Shown: positions 11,234 to 19,837 of the stretch, in pieces | How the letters are laid out: each line of letters begins with the position of its first letter | Position numbering within the stretch: position 1 is the first letter of the stretch | Position numbers and translations under genes: made by a program | Origin: Picochlorum sp. 'celeri' | Taxonomy: Eukaryota > Chlorophyta > Trebouxiophyceae | Assembly (NCBI GenBank): GCA_010909725.1 | Contig: JAACMV010000004.1 | Location: 62,001-126,000, forward strand | Direction: 5' to 3' | DNA: 64,000 bases | The notes under the pieces: generated by a model | Database searches by the model: none | Told to the model about the DNA's origin: nothing | What the model saw: only the letters and a program-made list of their open reading frames with translations

Positions 11234-11966
11234 ATGGGGGAGGACGCAGTTGAATTGAAACACATTTCATGGAAGGACGAGGGTTGGATTGCACGGGCGG
11301 GTGTACTAACGACACTAAATGCATTAGACTATTTTTCAAATTCCCCATTCTTCATAGGGTCTGCTCGGAGGGATGATCTGATCGCATCACGTAGGACACA
11401 GAGATTGTGAGTGTCTACACATGTATCTTTATGCCTGTCAATGTCATGGTGGTGATGATATTCGATTGATTCGCAGGGAAACCGCAGATGGAAGTATACA
11501 GTACGTCCTGCAGGATGCGCAGCCTCCCCATCTGTTTGTCATACGGCAGGAGACAAAGACTGATGCAGGGTATGACATGCCAGTTGCTGCATACTATATA
11601 CTGGATGGAACAGTGTACCAGTCTCCTTCACTGTATGACGTCTTTTACAGCAGATTTGTACGCTATGATTTTGAAAAAATTCGACATGGATGTGAAGATT
11701 GAACCGACGATGTGTGCATGCTGCAGAAACGATGTGCTTTTAAAATCAAAGAGACCACGGCATTCCTAGCAGAGGATCTCAACCCAATCAGTGGGGCATC
11801 AAAGCAGGACGTCAACATGTATGATCGATTGTTGTCCCTTGAAGCTCGACAGCAAGAGGAGTTTTCGTCAAATACGGAAACATACATTCGATCAGACCAC
11901 ATCATTTCGGCCATCTTGTCGAGCGAGTATCAGCTCCCGACCATACGGGATGACATGGCCGATTGA
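11234..11966 (+). CDS. MED6: Mediator complex subunit 6 (MED6)
   Basis: Head-module subunit of Mediator, linking activators to RNA polymerase II. Exons are 11234-11406, 11477-11657 and 11727-11966, with introns of 70 and 69 nt (GTGAGT...CGCAG; GTACGC...TGCAG). The product is 197 residues, somewhat shorter than plant MED6. The conserved order is present: N-terminal WKDEGWI, LDYFSNSPFF, then YVLQDAQPPHLFVIRQE, AAYYILDGTVYQSPSLYDVF and a C-terminal helix. The third exon could not be matched residue by residue, but its phase and length fit. The stop lies 32 bp before the SPT4 start on the same strand. Confidence 0.9.
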
Positions 11967-11998
11967 ATGGCATTAATTTATCATAAATTAGCGTAAAA

Positions 11999-12464
11999 AT
12001 GACTGAAACACGACAAGATATACACTCATTAGGAGGCGTGCAGGAGGGATCAGGTGAAGAAGAAGCCCGTGTCGCACCTGTGCCCGAGGCTTTGAATAGG
12101 AACCTTCGCTGCTGTGTGCCTTGTCGACTAGTGAAGACTTTAGAACAGTTCTTTGAGCAAGGATGCGAAAATTGCCATTTTTTAGACATGGAAGGGGACA
12201 GGGAGAGAATTGAGGATTGCACGACGACCGAATTCCACGTGCGTGTCTTGCGAATTGCATTGAGATCAATATGGATATGATTGATAGCAATTGAAAGTGC
12301 AGGGTATGGCGGCGGTTGTTGATCCAAACGATAGCTGGGCTTCTAAATGGTTGCACCACAGAAAGCATGTGCCAGGGTGCTATGCATTGTCGGTAGAATC
12401 CTCCCTACCGCCTCATATCTTGGAAATATTGGAGAATCATGGCATTAAATTACGTATAGATTGA
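11999..12464 (+). CDS. SPT4: Transcription elongation factor SPT4
   Basis: Small zinc-finger protein that pairs with SPT5 (the DSIF complex) on elongating RNA polymerase II. Exon 1 is 11999-12238 and exon 2 is 12303-12464; the 64-nt intron is GTGCGT...GTGCAG. The 133-residue product has the typical C4 zinc finger (LRCCVPCRLVKTLEQF and GCENC) and the following DCTTTEF. Exon 2 then supplies the conserved DSWASKWLHHRKHVPGCYAL. A 35-residue acidic N-terminal extension precedes the core. The gene begins 32 bp after the MED6 stop and ends 12 bp before the stop of the convergent NAA40. Confidence 0.93.
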
Positions 12465-12476
12465 TTGATTTTACTG

Positions 12477-13214
12477 TTACGGCAAAACGTTCTTGGACAA
12501 AATGAAATATCCCTCTTCTGCTTCCTCTGTACCGAATGTTGTTCTTCCCTGTGCATCAATTTCTGCCTGGATGGGGCTGGAAGGGTCTACAGTGTATTCT
12601 AGATTCCGATAAAAGTTTATAGCGTTTGTGTTTGAGCAGAAAACAGTTAGCATGATGCGTGTCAACTTGCGATCCTTGGCTATGGCTTGAACATGCTGCA
12701 TGAGCCAGGTTCCCAACCCACACCCTTGAGATGATGTGCAGACTTGGAGTTCATACACGTACAGTATGGGTAGTCCTTCTTCTACTTCGAAACGTATGTG
12801 GGCAAATGCGACTGGTGTCTCGTTCTTTTTCATATCAAAGACAACCAAGAACCTTGCATCCTGATGCTCAAACTCAGCTCGTTTACCTGTGTCATCCCAA
12901 CCCCATCCTGGGCATGCTTCGTACATCGACTTCATGTTTGTTCTTGTCAGATCAAGCATCCATGCCAAGAGAGTCATCTTCCCCGCAAGTGGAACGCCAG
13001 CGTCTTTTAGACTCTCCTCTGGGACGGATGTCTCCACCACCTGCGTTGATGTATAATACCTCACGACAAAAAATGACTTGTTTGGAATCGAAAGTCGATC
13101 GGATAGTCTTGTGTCGTCGTCGCAGGGACTAAGGCTCAGACTGGACGAGTTCAGGGCATTTTGAACTGTTTGAAAGGCTCCACGTCGCGGCCGTTTCCTC
13201 CCTGTCTTCTTCAT
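12477..13214 (-). CDS. NAA40: N-alpha-acetyltransferase 40 (NatD), histone H4/H2A N-terminal acetylation
   Basis: GNAT-fold enzyme that acetylates the N-terminal Ser of histones H4 and H2A. 245 residues, single exon. The basic N-terminus (KKTGRKRPRRG) looks like a nuclear signal. The family block NMKSMYEACPGWGWDD is followed by RFLVVFD and the acetyl-CoA binding loop SSQGCGLGTWLM. The late GNAT motif VFCSNTNAINFYRNLEY is also present. Specific assignment to NatD rather than generic GNAT rests on the block before the GNAT core (Met-Tyr-Glu, then Gly-Trp-Gly-Trp). Confidence 0.85.
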   Translation of the reverse strand: MKKTGRKRPRRGAFQTVQNALNSSSLSLSPCDDDTRLSDRLSIPNKSFFVVRYYTSTQVVETSVPEESLKDAGVPLAGKMTLLAWMLDLTRTNMKSMYEACPGWGWDDTGKRAEFEHQDARFLVVFDMKKNETPVAFAHIRFEVEEGLPILYVYELQVCTSSQGCGLGTWLMQHVQAIAKDRKLTRIMLTVFCSNTNAINFYRNLEYTVDPSSPIQAEIDAQGRTTFGTEEAEEGYFILSKNVLP

Positions 13215-13495
13215 GAGTTCATTTTAATCAATCAATAGTAATTCACTATTGGCAGGGTGTGTTCAATTGAGGAGAGTATGAAAAAGCTCACCATCATTGT
13301 CATGGCAGTGGACTTGTATCACAGATACATTGCAATAATGTCTTTTGCAACCCCATAAACATTGCAACAATGCAAGCTTCAACCCCATAAGACTCAATGT
13401 TAAACAATAGTAGTGTCGTATAGTATTGAAAAATAATATGCTGACGAATGCACAAGGACTTCTCTCTAATACAGGTAAAAAATATCGCTCAGGTT

Positions 13496-14765
13496 CTACT
13501 TTTTGGATGCCTGTTTAAGCGTCTCCAGCAATATGCTCAGCTTGTCGGGGGTGGGTTCGGAGGACTGTGCACCGTTCTGTGGCGGAACATCTTGCCTAGA
13601 ATCACCACCGTGACTTGGGATGTGAGGAGTAAGACCCTGTGGCATGGCAGCCTGCTGAGGGGGCATGACTTGGGTTGGATTCATGGGAGAAAAGTTCTGC
13701 CTCATTGCCAGTTGTGGATTCATGTGTGAACCCATTGCGAGAGGGTCTATTGGAGGACTTGTAATAGCACCCGGCATGTTCAGTTGCTGCATTTGTGGAC
13801 CCATTGCACTGGTCTGCAAGACAGGGACCTGTCTCTGTTGCAGCAGTCTGCTCATTGCATGCTGAAGCATCTCCGGCGGAAGGCTATGCTTACTAGGAGA
13901 CTCTTGGGATTTTAGTCGAGAGCGATTGCGGGATAGTTCCTGCAGTGCCTGCTGCAACTCCATCACGGCAACCAGTGACCTCACCTTGACCACAGCCGCG
14001 TCAGGTGTCTCGTACAAACCATCCACCCGCATCGCTTCCAGCACATTCTGCAGTGCACTATTGATCAGTTCATATGCAGTTTTCTGCGAGGGAACAGGTG
14101 TTGCTTGCTCATGGTTGTTCCTTGAAGGCACTTGATCCTGCTGGACAATCCTCCCTCCCTCAGCCTCACTCTTTCGTCTGCGACTGTTATGTCTTGCGAG
14201 CCTCTTTCTGCACGATCTCTTGTCACCATCAAACTCTGATAACAATTGAAACCTCCCACACTGCTGACAGAATCGAATGCTCTGCCCTTCAACAAGCAAA
14301 AAGTTGGCCTCCATATGGTAGGGACAGATCTTGTACCTCTTGTAGTACTCTTTCATGTTGTCGATGGGCCGAACGCACCCAGGCACTGCAAAATCAATAT
14401 AAAAGTATATGTATAGTGTATGAAGACGTCGATGCTTTTCACAGTGCTTGAGAAACAGCACATGGCAGTACCATAGCCAATACAGCAGGGCATGAGGACA
14501 CCACCTCACCCAAACACCCACCTTGACATGAATTTTTTCCTACAGGCGAATCTTTGAAAAAACTTCGTCCCCTACCTCGCCTATAGCGTGGACCAGGCGC
14601 CGTATTCTGATAGACATACGCGTCCAAAGCGTTGGAGTACCCTGGCAACTCCGGAAACGTTATATGCGTCGGTTGGTTACCATTAACCTCACGAATACCA
14701 TTTGAATCACTGCTTTGAGTTCGACTATCGTCGCTTTCAGAGCTAGAGCTGCTGTCTGAGGACAT
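13496..14765 (-). CDS. SBP-box (SQUAMOSA promoter-binding-like) transcription factor
   Basis: Plant-lineage DNA-binding regulator recognising GTAC cores. Exon 1 is 14765-14522 and exon 2 is 14385-13496; the 136-nt intron is GTGGGT...TTGCAG. 377 residues. The SBP domain spans about residues 80-157. The first zinc site is Cys80, Cys85, Cys102, His105. The second site is Cys121, Cys124, then Gln128 where the family has His (RFQ instead of RFH), then Cys140. The bipartite NLS KRSCRKRLARHNSRRRK is intact. The C-terminal 200 residues are rich in Gln, Met and Pro, typical of an activation region. The intron falls inside the first zinc finger. No target gene can be inferred from the window. Confidence 0.92.
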
Positions 14766-14848
14766 CTCACTACATCGATCGTGCCCGCCACTGTTGCCTT
14801 TGTTCGCAGGTTTCCTCTAGCAGCACATACAAATTATATATGTATTAA

Positions 14849-15206
14849 TTATACAAAAAATGAATTCAAAGATCTGTGCATGGTGTCCTTCAGAGGCCGA
14901 TGACTTGTCACTCTAGATGCGATTCTCGAATCGACCATGGAAATGACCTCTCGTAATGAATCGCCCTTCGCACATCGCACACCCTGGACAGGACACGTGC
15001 CCGGCCATCCGACACACAAGGGCACCAACCTCGATCAAATCTCATACTCCTGATAATTACGCTGCCATACTCACAAGCATAGAGGGTGAGTAGACACTGA
15101 TGGGACTGTTATCAAGAAACTGGAATGCTTCATACGCATCTGTATTTGTCCTAATTCTCTGCTGGAGGTGGATATCCATCGCCGTACGCGTGTGGGGCGG
15201 TGGCAT
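14849..15206 (-). CDS. Small hypothetical protein, two exons (tentative)
   Basis: Candidate gene reconstructed from two open segments: 15206-15075 and 14983-14849, joined by a 91-nt GTGAGT...GTCCAG intron in phase 0. This gives 88 residues (79 if the ATG at 15179 is used). The joined frame has ordinary mixed composition (AYEAFQFLDNSPISVYSPSM, then SLREVISMVDSRIASRVTSH). It ends 83 bp upstream of the SBP gene on the same strand. I do not recognise the family. Alternative acceptors in the intron keep other frames open, so the exon 2 boundary is uncertain. Confidence 0.4.
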
Positions 15207-15509
15207 GCTACCGTCAAAGGTAGTGCTTGATGGTAGCCTTGTATTGGGTCGATTGTCCCATCAGCTGGGCGTCCCACGCCATGCACGGCATGGTGCAAGT
15301 GAGTTTGTAGTCCCTATTCGAGTATCCACCGTTCTAATTCTCACTTTTGAGTTTGCTTTTGATATTTGTATCAGACTTTGATCCTTAGAAAGCATCGATT
15401 CTCTCTTTTCTCTGTTTCTCGTCTGACTCCACATTGTACGTACAAATTTGCTACAGTCGACTAGATAATTGGCGTGAGAGTTGGGCAGAATTGAAGAATA
15501 CCGAAAACA
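15207..15509. other. Intergenic region upstream of the RINGv gene
   Basis: About 300 bp between two divergent starts. Only short, overlapping frames are present on both strands and none looks like a conserved exon. It probably holds promoters for both neighbours. Confidence 0.3.
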
Positions 15510-16349
15510 ATGTGTCAAAAAGGGAACAAAGACGGGAATGCGTGTAGAGCAGCGGCAGCAGGGCGAAGACGGGAATGTCGCGGTGGGGACACCGCACCCA
15601 GGAGAGAAGGCTATCGGGAAACCGATGAGGAATGTGTCGTTCGATCGACTGTGTCTTGGGATCAGAAGGCATTAGAGGAGAGACTTCAGGTGAGATTAGA
15701 GTCAAAAGATATCGAATGCGTTGAAGATACGATGGATGATGCGGATGAAGATACAATGCGGGATGAAGACATGTGTTGGATTTGTCACGATGGGCATTGT
15801 GTCACCATGCCGCTGGAGAGGACATGTCGGTGTCCATGGATGAAGGTTCATAGGCAGTGTTTGGCACGATGGCAGCTACAGCAAGCTGGTAAATCGGAGG
15901 AGAGGCGGTGTCGCTTTTGCAAGGACACATTGCCCGATTGGAGAGATGTGCATGCAGGGTTACCCAGAGCCCAGCCCATCATGACTGTTGTCCATGAAGG
16001 GGTGACCCATCAGGTCGTTGTTGAGCCTGGTGAGGAGGGCCAGAGGAAATTTCAGGATGATATCCGCCGAATTTTCGGTTTGGAAGGGCACGAAACAATT
16101 CAGCTGACGTTTGGGTGCCGGATTCCAGATAGCAGGCAAGAAGTGGTGCTTGAGGGATGGGAGTCATATGATGCGGCGGTGCATTGCGCCTCTTTATCAG
16201 CAGGTCAACGTCAAAAGAGGATCCACAGTGTATCTCCAGAGAAACGAGTTGTGTCTAGGAGAATGTCAGGTGGGTCGGGTGTACTGAGGCGACTGTTTTC
16301 AAAGAATTTTCCCAGCAACGAGGAGAGCAGCGGGGCCATGACGCCATGA
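15510..16349 (+). CDS. RING-variant (RINGv/MARCH-type) zinc finger protein
   Basis: Likely E3 ubiquitin ligase. 279 residues, no membrane segment seen, unlike most MARCH proteins. The C4HC3 RINGv ligands are all present: Cys89, Cys92, Cys106, Cys108, His114, Cys117, Cys134, Cys137 (MCWICHDGHC; CRCPWMKVHRQCL; RRCRFC). After the finger comes a beta-rich segment of about 75 residues (MTVVHEGVTHQVVVEPGEEG; IQLTFGCRIP), possibly ubiquitin-like or PB1-like, and then a basic tail. The N-terminal 45 residues are Arg/Cys-rich and of low confidence; the true start may be further downstream. Confidence 0.75.
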   Translation: MCQKGNKDGNACRAAAAGRRRECRGGDTAPRREGYRETDEECVVRSTVSWDQKALEERLQVRLESKDIECVEDTMDDADEDTMRDEDMCWICHDGHCVTMPLERTCRCPWMKVHRQCLARWQLQQAGKSEERRCRFCKDTLPDWRDVHAGLPRAQPIMTVVHEGVTHQVVVEPGEEGQRKFQDDIRRIFGLEGHETIQLTFGCRIPDSRQEVVLEGWESYDAAVHCASLSAGQRQKRIHSVSPEKRVVSRRMSGGSGVLRRLFSKNFPSNEESSGAMTP

Positions 16350-16543
16350 TCTGCAGGTCTTTTGATTCATGGCGTAGTGCCCATACACTCGGTTGTATAT
16401 ATATATATAAATGTAATTGTGTATAGTTTTCATCATTGAATTATTGGAAGAAGATTCAATCAATTGATCAATGCTGAATGGGTTATATAATGTAAACATC
16501 AGGTTGTAGCTATGTGACTGTATTGTTTGCTTTTGTTTTCGTA

Positions 16544-17140
16544 TCACACGTCATGGATGTCCTCCTCTGCTTGTTTCCGAGGCCTTTGGAAGACTGTTGG
16601 TTTCTCCTCGCCGCTGGTTTCCCACAGGAAAAACTTGGCGAGATTGATGGCTGCATTCACGTCTCGTTGCCAGAAAACACGCTCACATCCATTGTTCATA
16701 CAACGGCGTAATTTCCAGCGCTTGTGAAGCCCCACTGCTGGGGGGTCCTCCAATTTGGCAGGGCAGGCACAGCAGTACTGGCTACTTCGGAACTTGCCAA
16801 TCTCGATGAAACAGCACCTCTGCCGAAGCAGGTCCTTGAGGGCCCGAAAGCAGATCTTCTGTTTTCCGTGTTTCCCCGAGTTGATCGAGGCGTCCCCAAA
16901 CACAACGAGGGTCTTGCTCTGAGTCTCCCTGTCCTTTGTCCCCCAGATCCGTTCAACCGTGGAGTCCAACATTCGTTGCGTCCTTGTGTACACAGAGAAC
17001 TTTTGCCTCCGGAAGCAGTTCTGGCAATAAAATCCATACACTGTGTTCAGGTGGCTATTAGTCTTTTTGCAGAATGCCAGCACATCCCTTGCTGTTCCGA
17101 CTTTTCTGGTGGGTGCCTCCTGTTTAATGTTCAAACACAT
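16544..17140 (-). CDS. Fanzor/TnpB-type RNA-guided nuclease, C-terminal fragment (probably inactive)
   Basis: 198-codon uninterrupted ORF covering the second half of a Fanzor, the eukaryotic relative of transposon-encoded TnpB. Visible in order: a basic helix region (FRRQKFSVYTRTQRMLDSTV), the strand VVFGDASINSGKHGK, the block FIEIGKFRSSQYCCAC, a four-Cys zinc finger (CCAC...RRCMNNGC), and the RuvC-III motif VFWQRDVNAAINLA with its Asp. Missing: the whole N-terminal half with the wedge/REC domains and the RuvC-I Asp. The acidic residue expected in the D/E-F-R-T-S block is Lys here. An in-frame TAG sits directly before the ATG, within an acceptor-like TTGTAG. No TnpB-like exon is visible upstream before the next gene. 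Read as a 5'-truncated remnant; a spliced or domesticated gene cannot be excluded. Confidence 0.72.
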   Translation of the reverse strand: MCLNIKQEAPTRKVGTARDVLAFCKKTNSHLNTVYGFYCQNCFRRQKFSVYTRTQRMLDSTVERIWGTKDRETQSKTLVVFGDASINSGKHGKQKICFRALKDLLRQRCCFIEIGKFRSSQYCCACPAKLEDPPAVGLHKRWKLRRCMNNGCERVFWQRDVNAAINLAKFFLWETSGEEKPTVFQRPRKQAEEDIHDV

Positions 17141-17159
17141 CTACAATAGGAAATCTGAT

Positions 17160-17175
17160 GTGCTGACGTCAGCAC
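17160..17175. promoter_or_regulatory. 16-bp perfect palindrome centred on TGACGTCA (CRE/bZIP-like site)
   Basis: The sequence GTGCTGACGTCAGCAC reads the same on both strands. Its core is the canonical bZIP/CREB half-site pair. It lies 82 bp upstream of the small ORF at 17258 and 20 bp upstream of the Fanzor fragment's ATG on the other strand. It could be a promoter element of the small ORF or part of the old element's end. Confidence 0.35.
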
Positions 17176-17257
17176 CTATCTCGATAAACTCGATATTAGA
17201 GGAGTTTCCTCGTCACAAGGCAATTACTATCAAACACTTATCTATGATATATCCGAA

Positions 17258-17506
17258 ATGTCGGCACGCGACATGATGCACGGGCATGAGAACGGCGACA
17301 ATGGAGTAGGTTCGAAACCCCTTCTGCAGTCTTCGCAGGACGCTGCAAAGCATCGCATGTTGCGAGGGGAGGAAGAGCGCAGGATTTATGGAGCAACTGG
17401 AGTTGGAGTTCATTACGACATTGGAGGGCTCAAGGATTTTGGGCCAGTGGACACGGAACGTGAGAGTCGCTGCTCTCTTGACCGGCAGTCAACAGACAGC
17501 ACATAG
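17258..17506 (+). CDS. Small hypothetical hydrophilic protein (82 aa)
   Basis: Open frame starting MSARDMMHGHENG, preceded by an A/T-rich stretch (tatgatatatcc) and followed by a T-rich trailer before the convergent deacetylase gene. Composition is hydrophilic with no membrane segment, Cys pair or recognised domain. A Gly-rich middle (IYGATGVGVHYDIGG) is the only feature. It sits between the Fanzor remnant and a conserved gene. Real but unknown, or spurious; moderate to low confidence. Confidence 0.4.
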   Translation: MSARDMMHGHENGDNGVGSKPLLQSSQDAAKHRMLRGEEERRIYGATGVGVHYDIGGLKDFGPVDTERESRCSLDRQSTDST

Positions 17507-17614
17507 TGCCTGTGTTTTTTTTCCCTTTTTTCTCTATTTTTATTTCTCTATTTAGCTCTTGACATGTAATTATGAATGAAAAAAACCTGTAGTGTACGAA
17601 AATAGAAAAATCAA

Positions 17615-19837
17615 TTACAGTTCATCGTCTTTTGTCGAATCCATTTTTGGTGATCCACTGTTATCTGACGGTATGGAGTCTGATTCACTTTCTGGAGTTG
17701 TTGGTTGGCGCTTCCTTCTTCTAGTCACCATCACCACGACTGCTGCAATAATGGCAATTGCTGCCACACCTCCGATTGCAATACCAACTATAGCTCCTGT
17801 CGAAAGGCCAGAGCCCCCGTCAGATGATGCAGTATCTGATGTACTATCAGTGGCTGCTTGTGGTGTGGTCAGTCTCTCTGATCCTTCAGATGCACCGTTC
17901 TCAGCAGGATCAGGAATTGAATTTGTATCAACATCCATCGTCACTCGATCTTCTATCACTCGTATTACTGGTGGGCTGATCTCCTGGATCTGGAATGCTT
18001 TGAGTTCCTTTGTGTTGAAATCTGATTCCATTGAGAGGTCTCGTGTGTAATTGGCAAATGCTCCCAAAGGACTTGGGTTTGTTACTGTCAGCTCCACTTC
18101 CACCTGTGGCTCTGCTTGCAGGAGCATCCTTCGGAGGCCTGCAGCAGAATTCAGAGATGTGATGTTCACCACACGTATATCTGCTGCTGTCACATCAATC
18201 GCTCTTGCCACCGTTGCTTTGAAAGGTTCCAAGAGATCCGTTTGTAACTCTGTTTTTGTACGTCCTTGAAGCTTCAGATTGATTCGAAGCCCTGTGGATG
18301 GGGGGTCGGGGTCATCTACTCCTGCAGAGGGGCCCAGAATAACAGGTCTAGCCTCATTGACCACATCCGGGCAATTGTCCTGGTATGGAGGGATCCTCAA
18401 AGTCACTCCTGGGCTTAAGATGTCCCCAGGAACATCCGTATTTGCTCCTCTCAAGTCTTCAAGTTTGACTTGATATGACTTCGCAATGGATTCCCAAGTG
18501 TCACCTGGAATAATGTTGTGCAAGGTACATTCAAACTTTTCTGTTGTACCCTCTGTGTCACTAGGTGCCTGGGTCACTTGACCTGGCCCTGTGACAGGTT
18601 TGATCGCATCTCCAATGCAATCATCACCCCACGGAGGAATACGAACTTTCTCTCCGACGGTTAACACAGAACCGTCTCCAATTTCTGGATTGACATCAAG
18701 GAATTCGTCTGTAAGGACGGCAAACTTGGTTGCCACCAAGTATGATGTGTCAGAAGGCTGGACAGTATACTGTTGACATCTCACATCTCCCATAGGAGCA
18801 GTAAGGTCCACTGGATTGCATTTTAGCCATTCTCCCATCTTGGATGCAGGTACAGGATCTTTCATCCACTCAATCAGCTGTCGAGTTGTGATTGCCCACA
18901 CATCCGGCTGGGCCATGGCATAGTCCATAAATTGATTCAGAGCTTCTGTATTCTTGTCAGTAAACCAAGGGGCGTGGAGGAAAATACCGAAAGGAGCTCT
19001 GTTGTTCAGATAATTCATGTCAAAGTTCTCCTTGAATATGGAGAAGACATCTCCTTCAGGATCCATGGAAAACAAATGGTCTCCCGCCGCATTCTGGAGC
19101 TCCCACAAGGGAACCTCCCAGACTCCAGGATATCTTTCAGAAGTTCTGTTGCATTGTCCATCTGGGTAATTCCAGTTGCAGTCAATTGGGATCCCGTAGT
19201 CCATTGTGAATGGCCACACCCGCTCACCTGGGACAGTCTGTACCTCACTATCAGGAGAAAACACACTGATCATCGACGAGTCGTATAACATTCCTTCTTT
19301 CTGAATTTGGCTTCTCGTTTGGGGATTGTGAAGTAAGTATGGGTTGCGATACCCAACCAGGTCCTCAAGAGGTATGCCACACTCCTCATTGAGCCATTTC
19401 CTGACGCCGAACATTTCTTGATCAAGAGCTTTTTCTCCACCTGGGTAATTCGGAACCAATCTGAAATGGTTCACGGTATGCAAAGCAAATTCTGAGTTCT
19501 CGTTCCAGAGCTTTTTCACTGTGGCACAATCTGATCCTTGCTGAAGTGTGTACCACGTCGCAGGAACATTGCAACCATTTCGATTTGTATGCTTATCAAT
19601 CACATTCCTCACAACTTTGTTGGAGAATGGATTCACCGCATCATCATGCGTGATGAGAATAAACTGCGGAGTATCCTTTGGGGCTAACCCACCTGGCGCA
19701 GAATTGGAGGCACACATGCAATCAGGGGCTTTGCAATTCGCCTCATTGCAATCATACCATTCTGGCATTCCATTTGAAGTGTCCAGACCACTGATGAGCA
19801 GCAAAGCGCACAGCGTCAAGAGTCTTCTGGCCGACAT
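17615..19837 (-). CDS. Membrane-anchored polysaccharide (chitin) deacetylase with two LysM domains
   Basis: Predicted cell-surface enzyme that removes acetyl groups from GlcNAc-type polysaccharides. 740 residues, single exon. Signal peptide at 1-23, then a short Cys-rich stretch. The NodB-type deacetylase domain runs from about 55 to 335, with ITHDDAVN (Asp65/Asp66), the metal-binding FALHTVNH (His120, His124) and VGYRNPYLL. Two LysM carbohydrate-binding modules follow around 360-410 and 438-490 (GDTWESIAKSYQVKLEDLRG). After a linker of about 200 residues comes one transmembrane helix (GAIVGIAIGGVAAIAIIAAV) and a basic stop-transfer RRRKRQ with a short acidic cytosolic tail. LysM modules suggest that it is held on chitin- or peptidoglycan-like polymer. 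The substrate in this alga is unknown. Confidence 0.85.
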   Translation of the reverse strand: MSARRLLTLCALLLISGLDTSNGMPEWYDCNEANCKAPDCMCASNSAPGGLAPKDTPQFILITHDDAVNPFSNKVVRNVIDKHTNRNGCNVPATWYTLQQGSDCATVKKLWNENSEFALHTVNHFRLVPNYPGGEKALDQEMFGVRKWLNEECGIPLEDLVGYRNPYLLHNPQTRSQIQKEGMLYDSSMISVFSPDSEVQTVPGERVWPFTMDYGIPIDCNWNYPDGQCNRTSERYPGVWEVPLWELQNAAGDHLFSMDPEGDVFSIFKENFDMNYLNNRAPFGIFLHAPWFTDKNTEALNQFMDYAMAQPDVWAITTRQLIEWMKDPVPASKMGEWLKCNPVDLTAPMGDVRCQQYTVQPSDTSYLVATKFAVLTDEFLDVNPEIGDGSVLTVGEKVRIPPWGDDCIGDAIKPVTGPGQVTQAPSDTEGTTEKFECTLHNIIPGDTWESIAKSYQVKLEDLRGANTDVPGDILSPGVTLRIPPYQDNCPDVVNEARPVILGPSAGVDDPDPPSTGLRINLKLQGRTKTELQTDLLEPFKATVARAIDVTAADIRVVNITSLNSAAGLRRMLLQAEPQVEVELTVTNPSPLGAFANYTRDLSMESDFNTKELKAFQIQEISPPVIRVIEDRVTMDVDTNSIPDPAENGASEGSERLTTPQAATDSTSDTASSDGGSGLSTGAIVGIAIGGVAAIAIIAAVVVMVTRRRKRQPTTPESESDSIPSDNSGSPKMDSTKDDEL

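Noticed and set aside
16380..16540. AT-rich TATATA run 3' of the Fanzor fragment as a transposon end or guide-RNA gene
   Set aside because: No terminal repeat, target duplication or stable structured element could be recognised by eye.
17306..17320. GGTTCGAAACC, a B-box-like tRNA sequence
   Set aside because: No A-box or cloverleaf upstream; lies inside an open frame.
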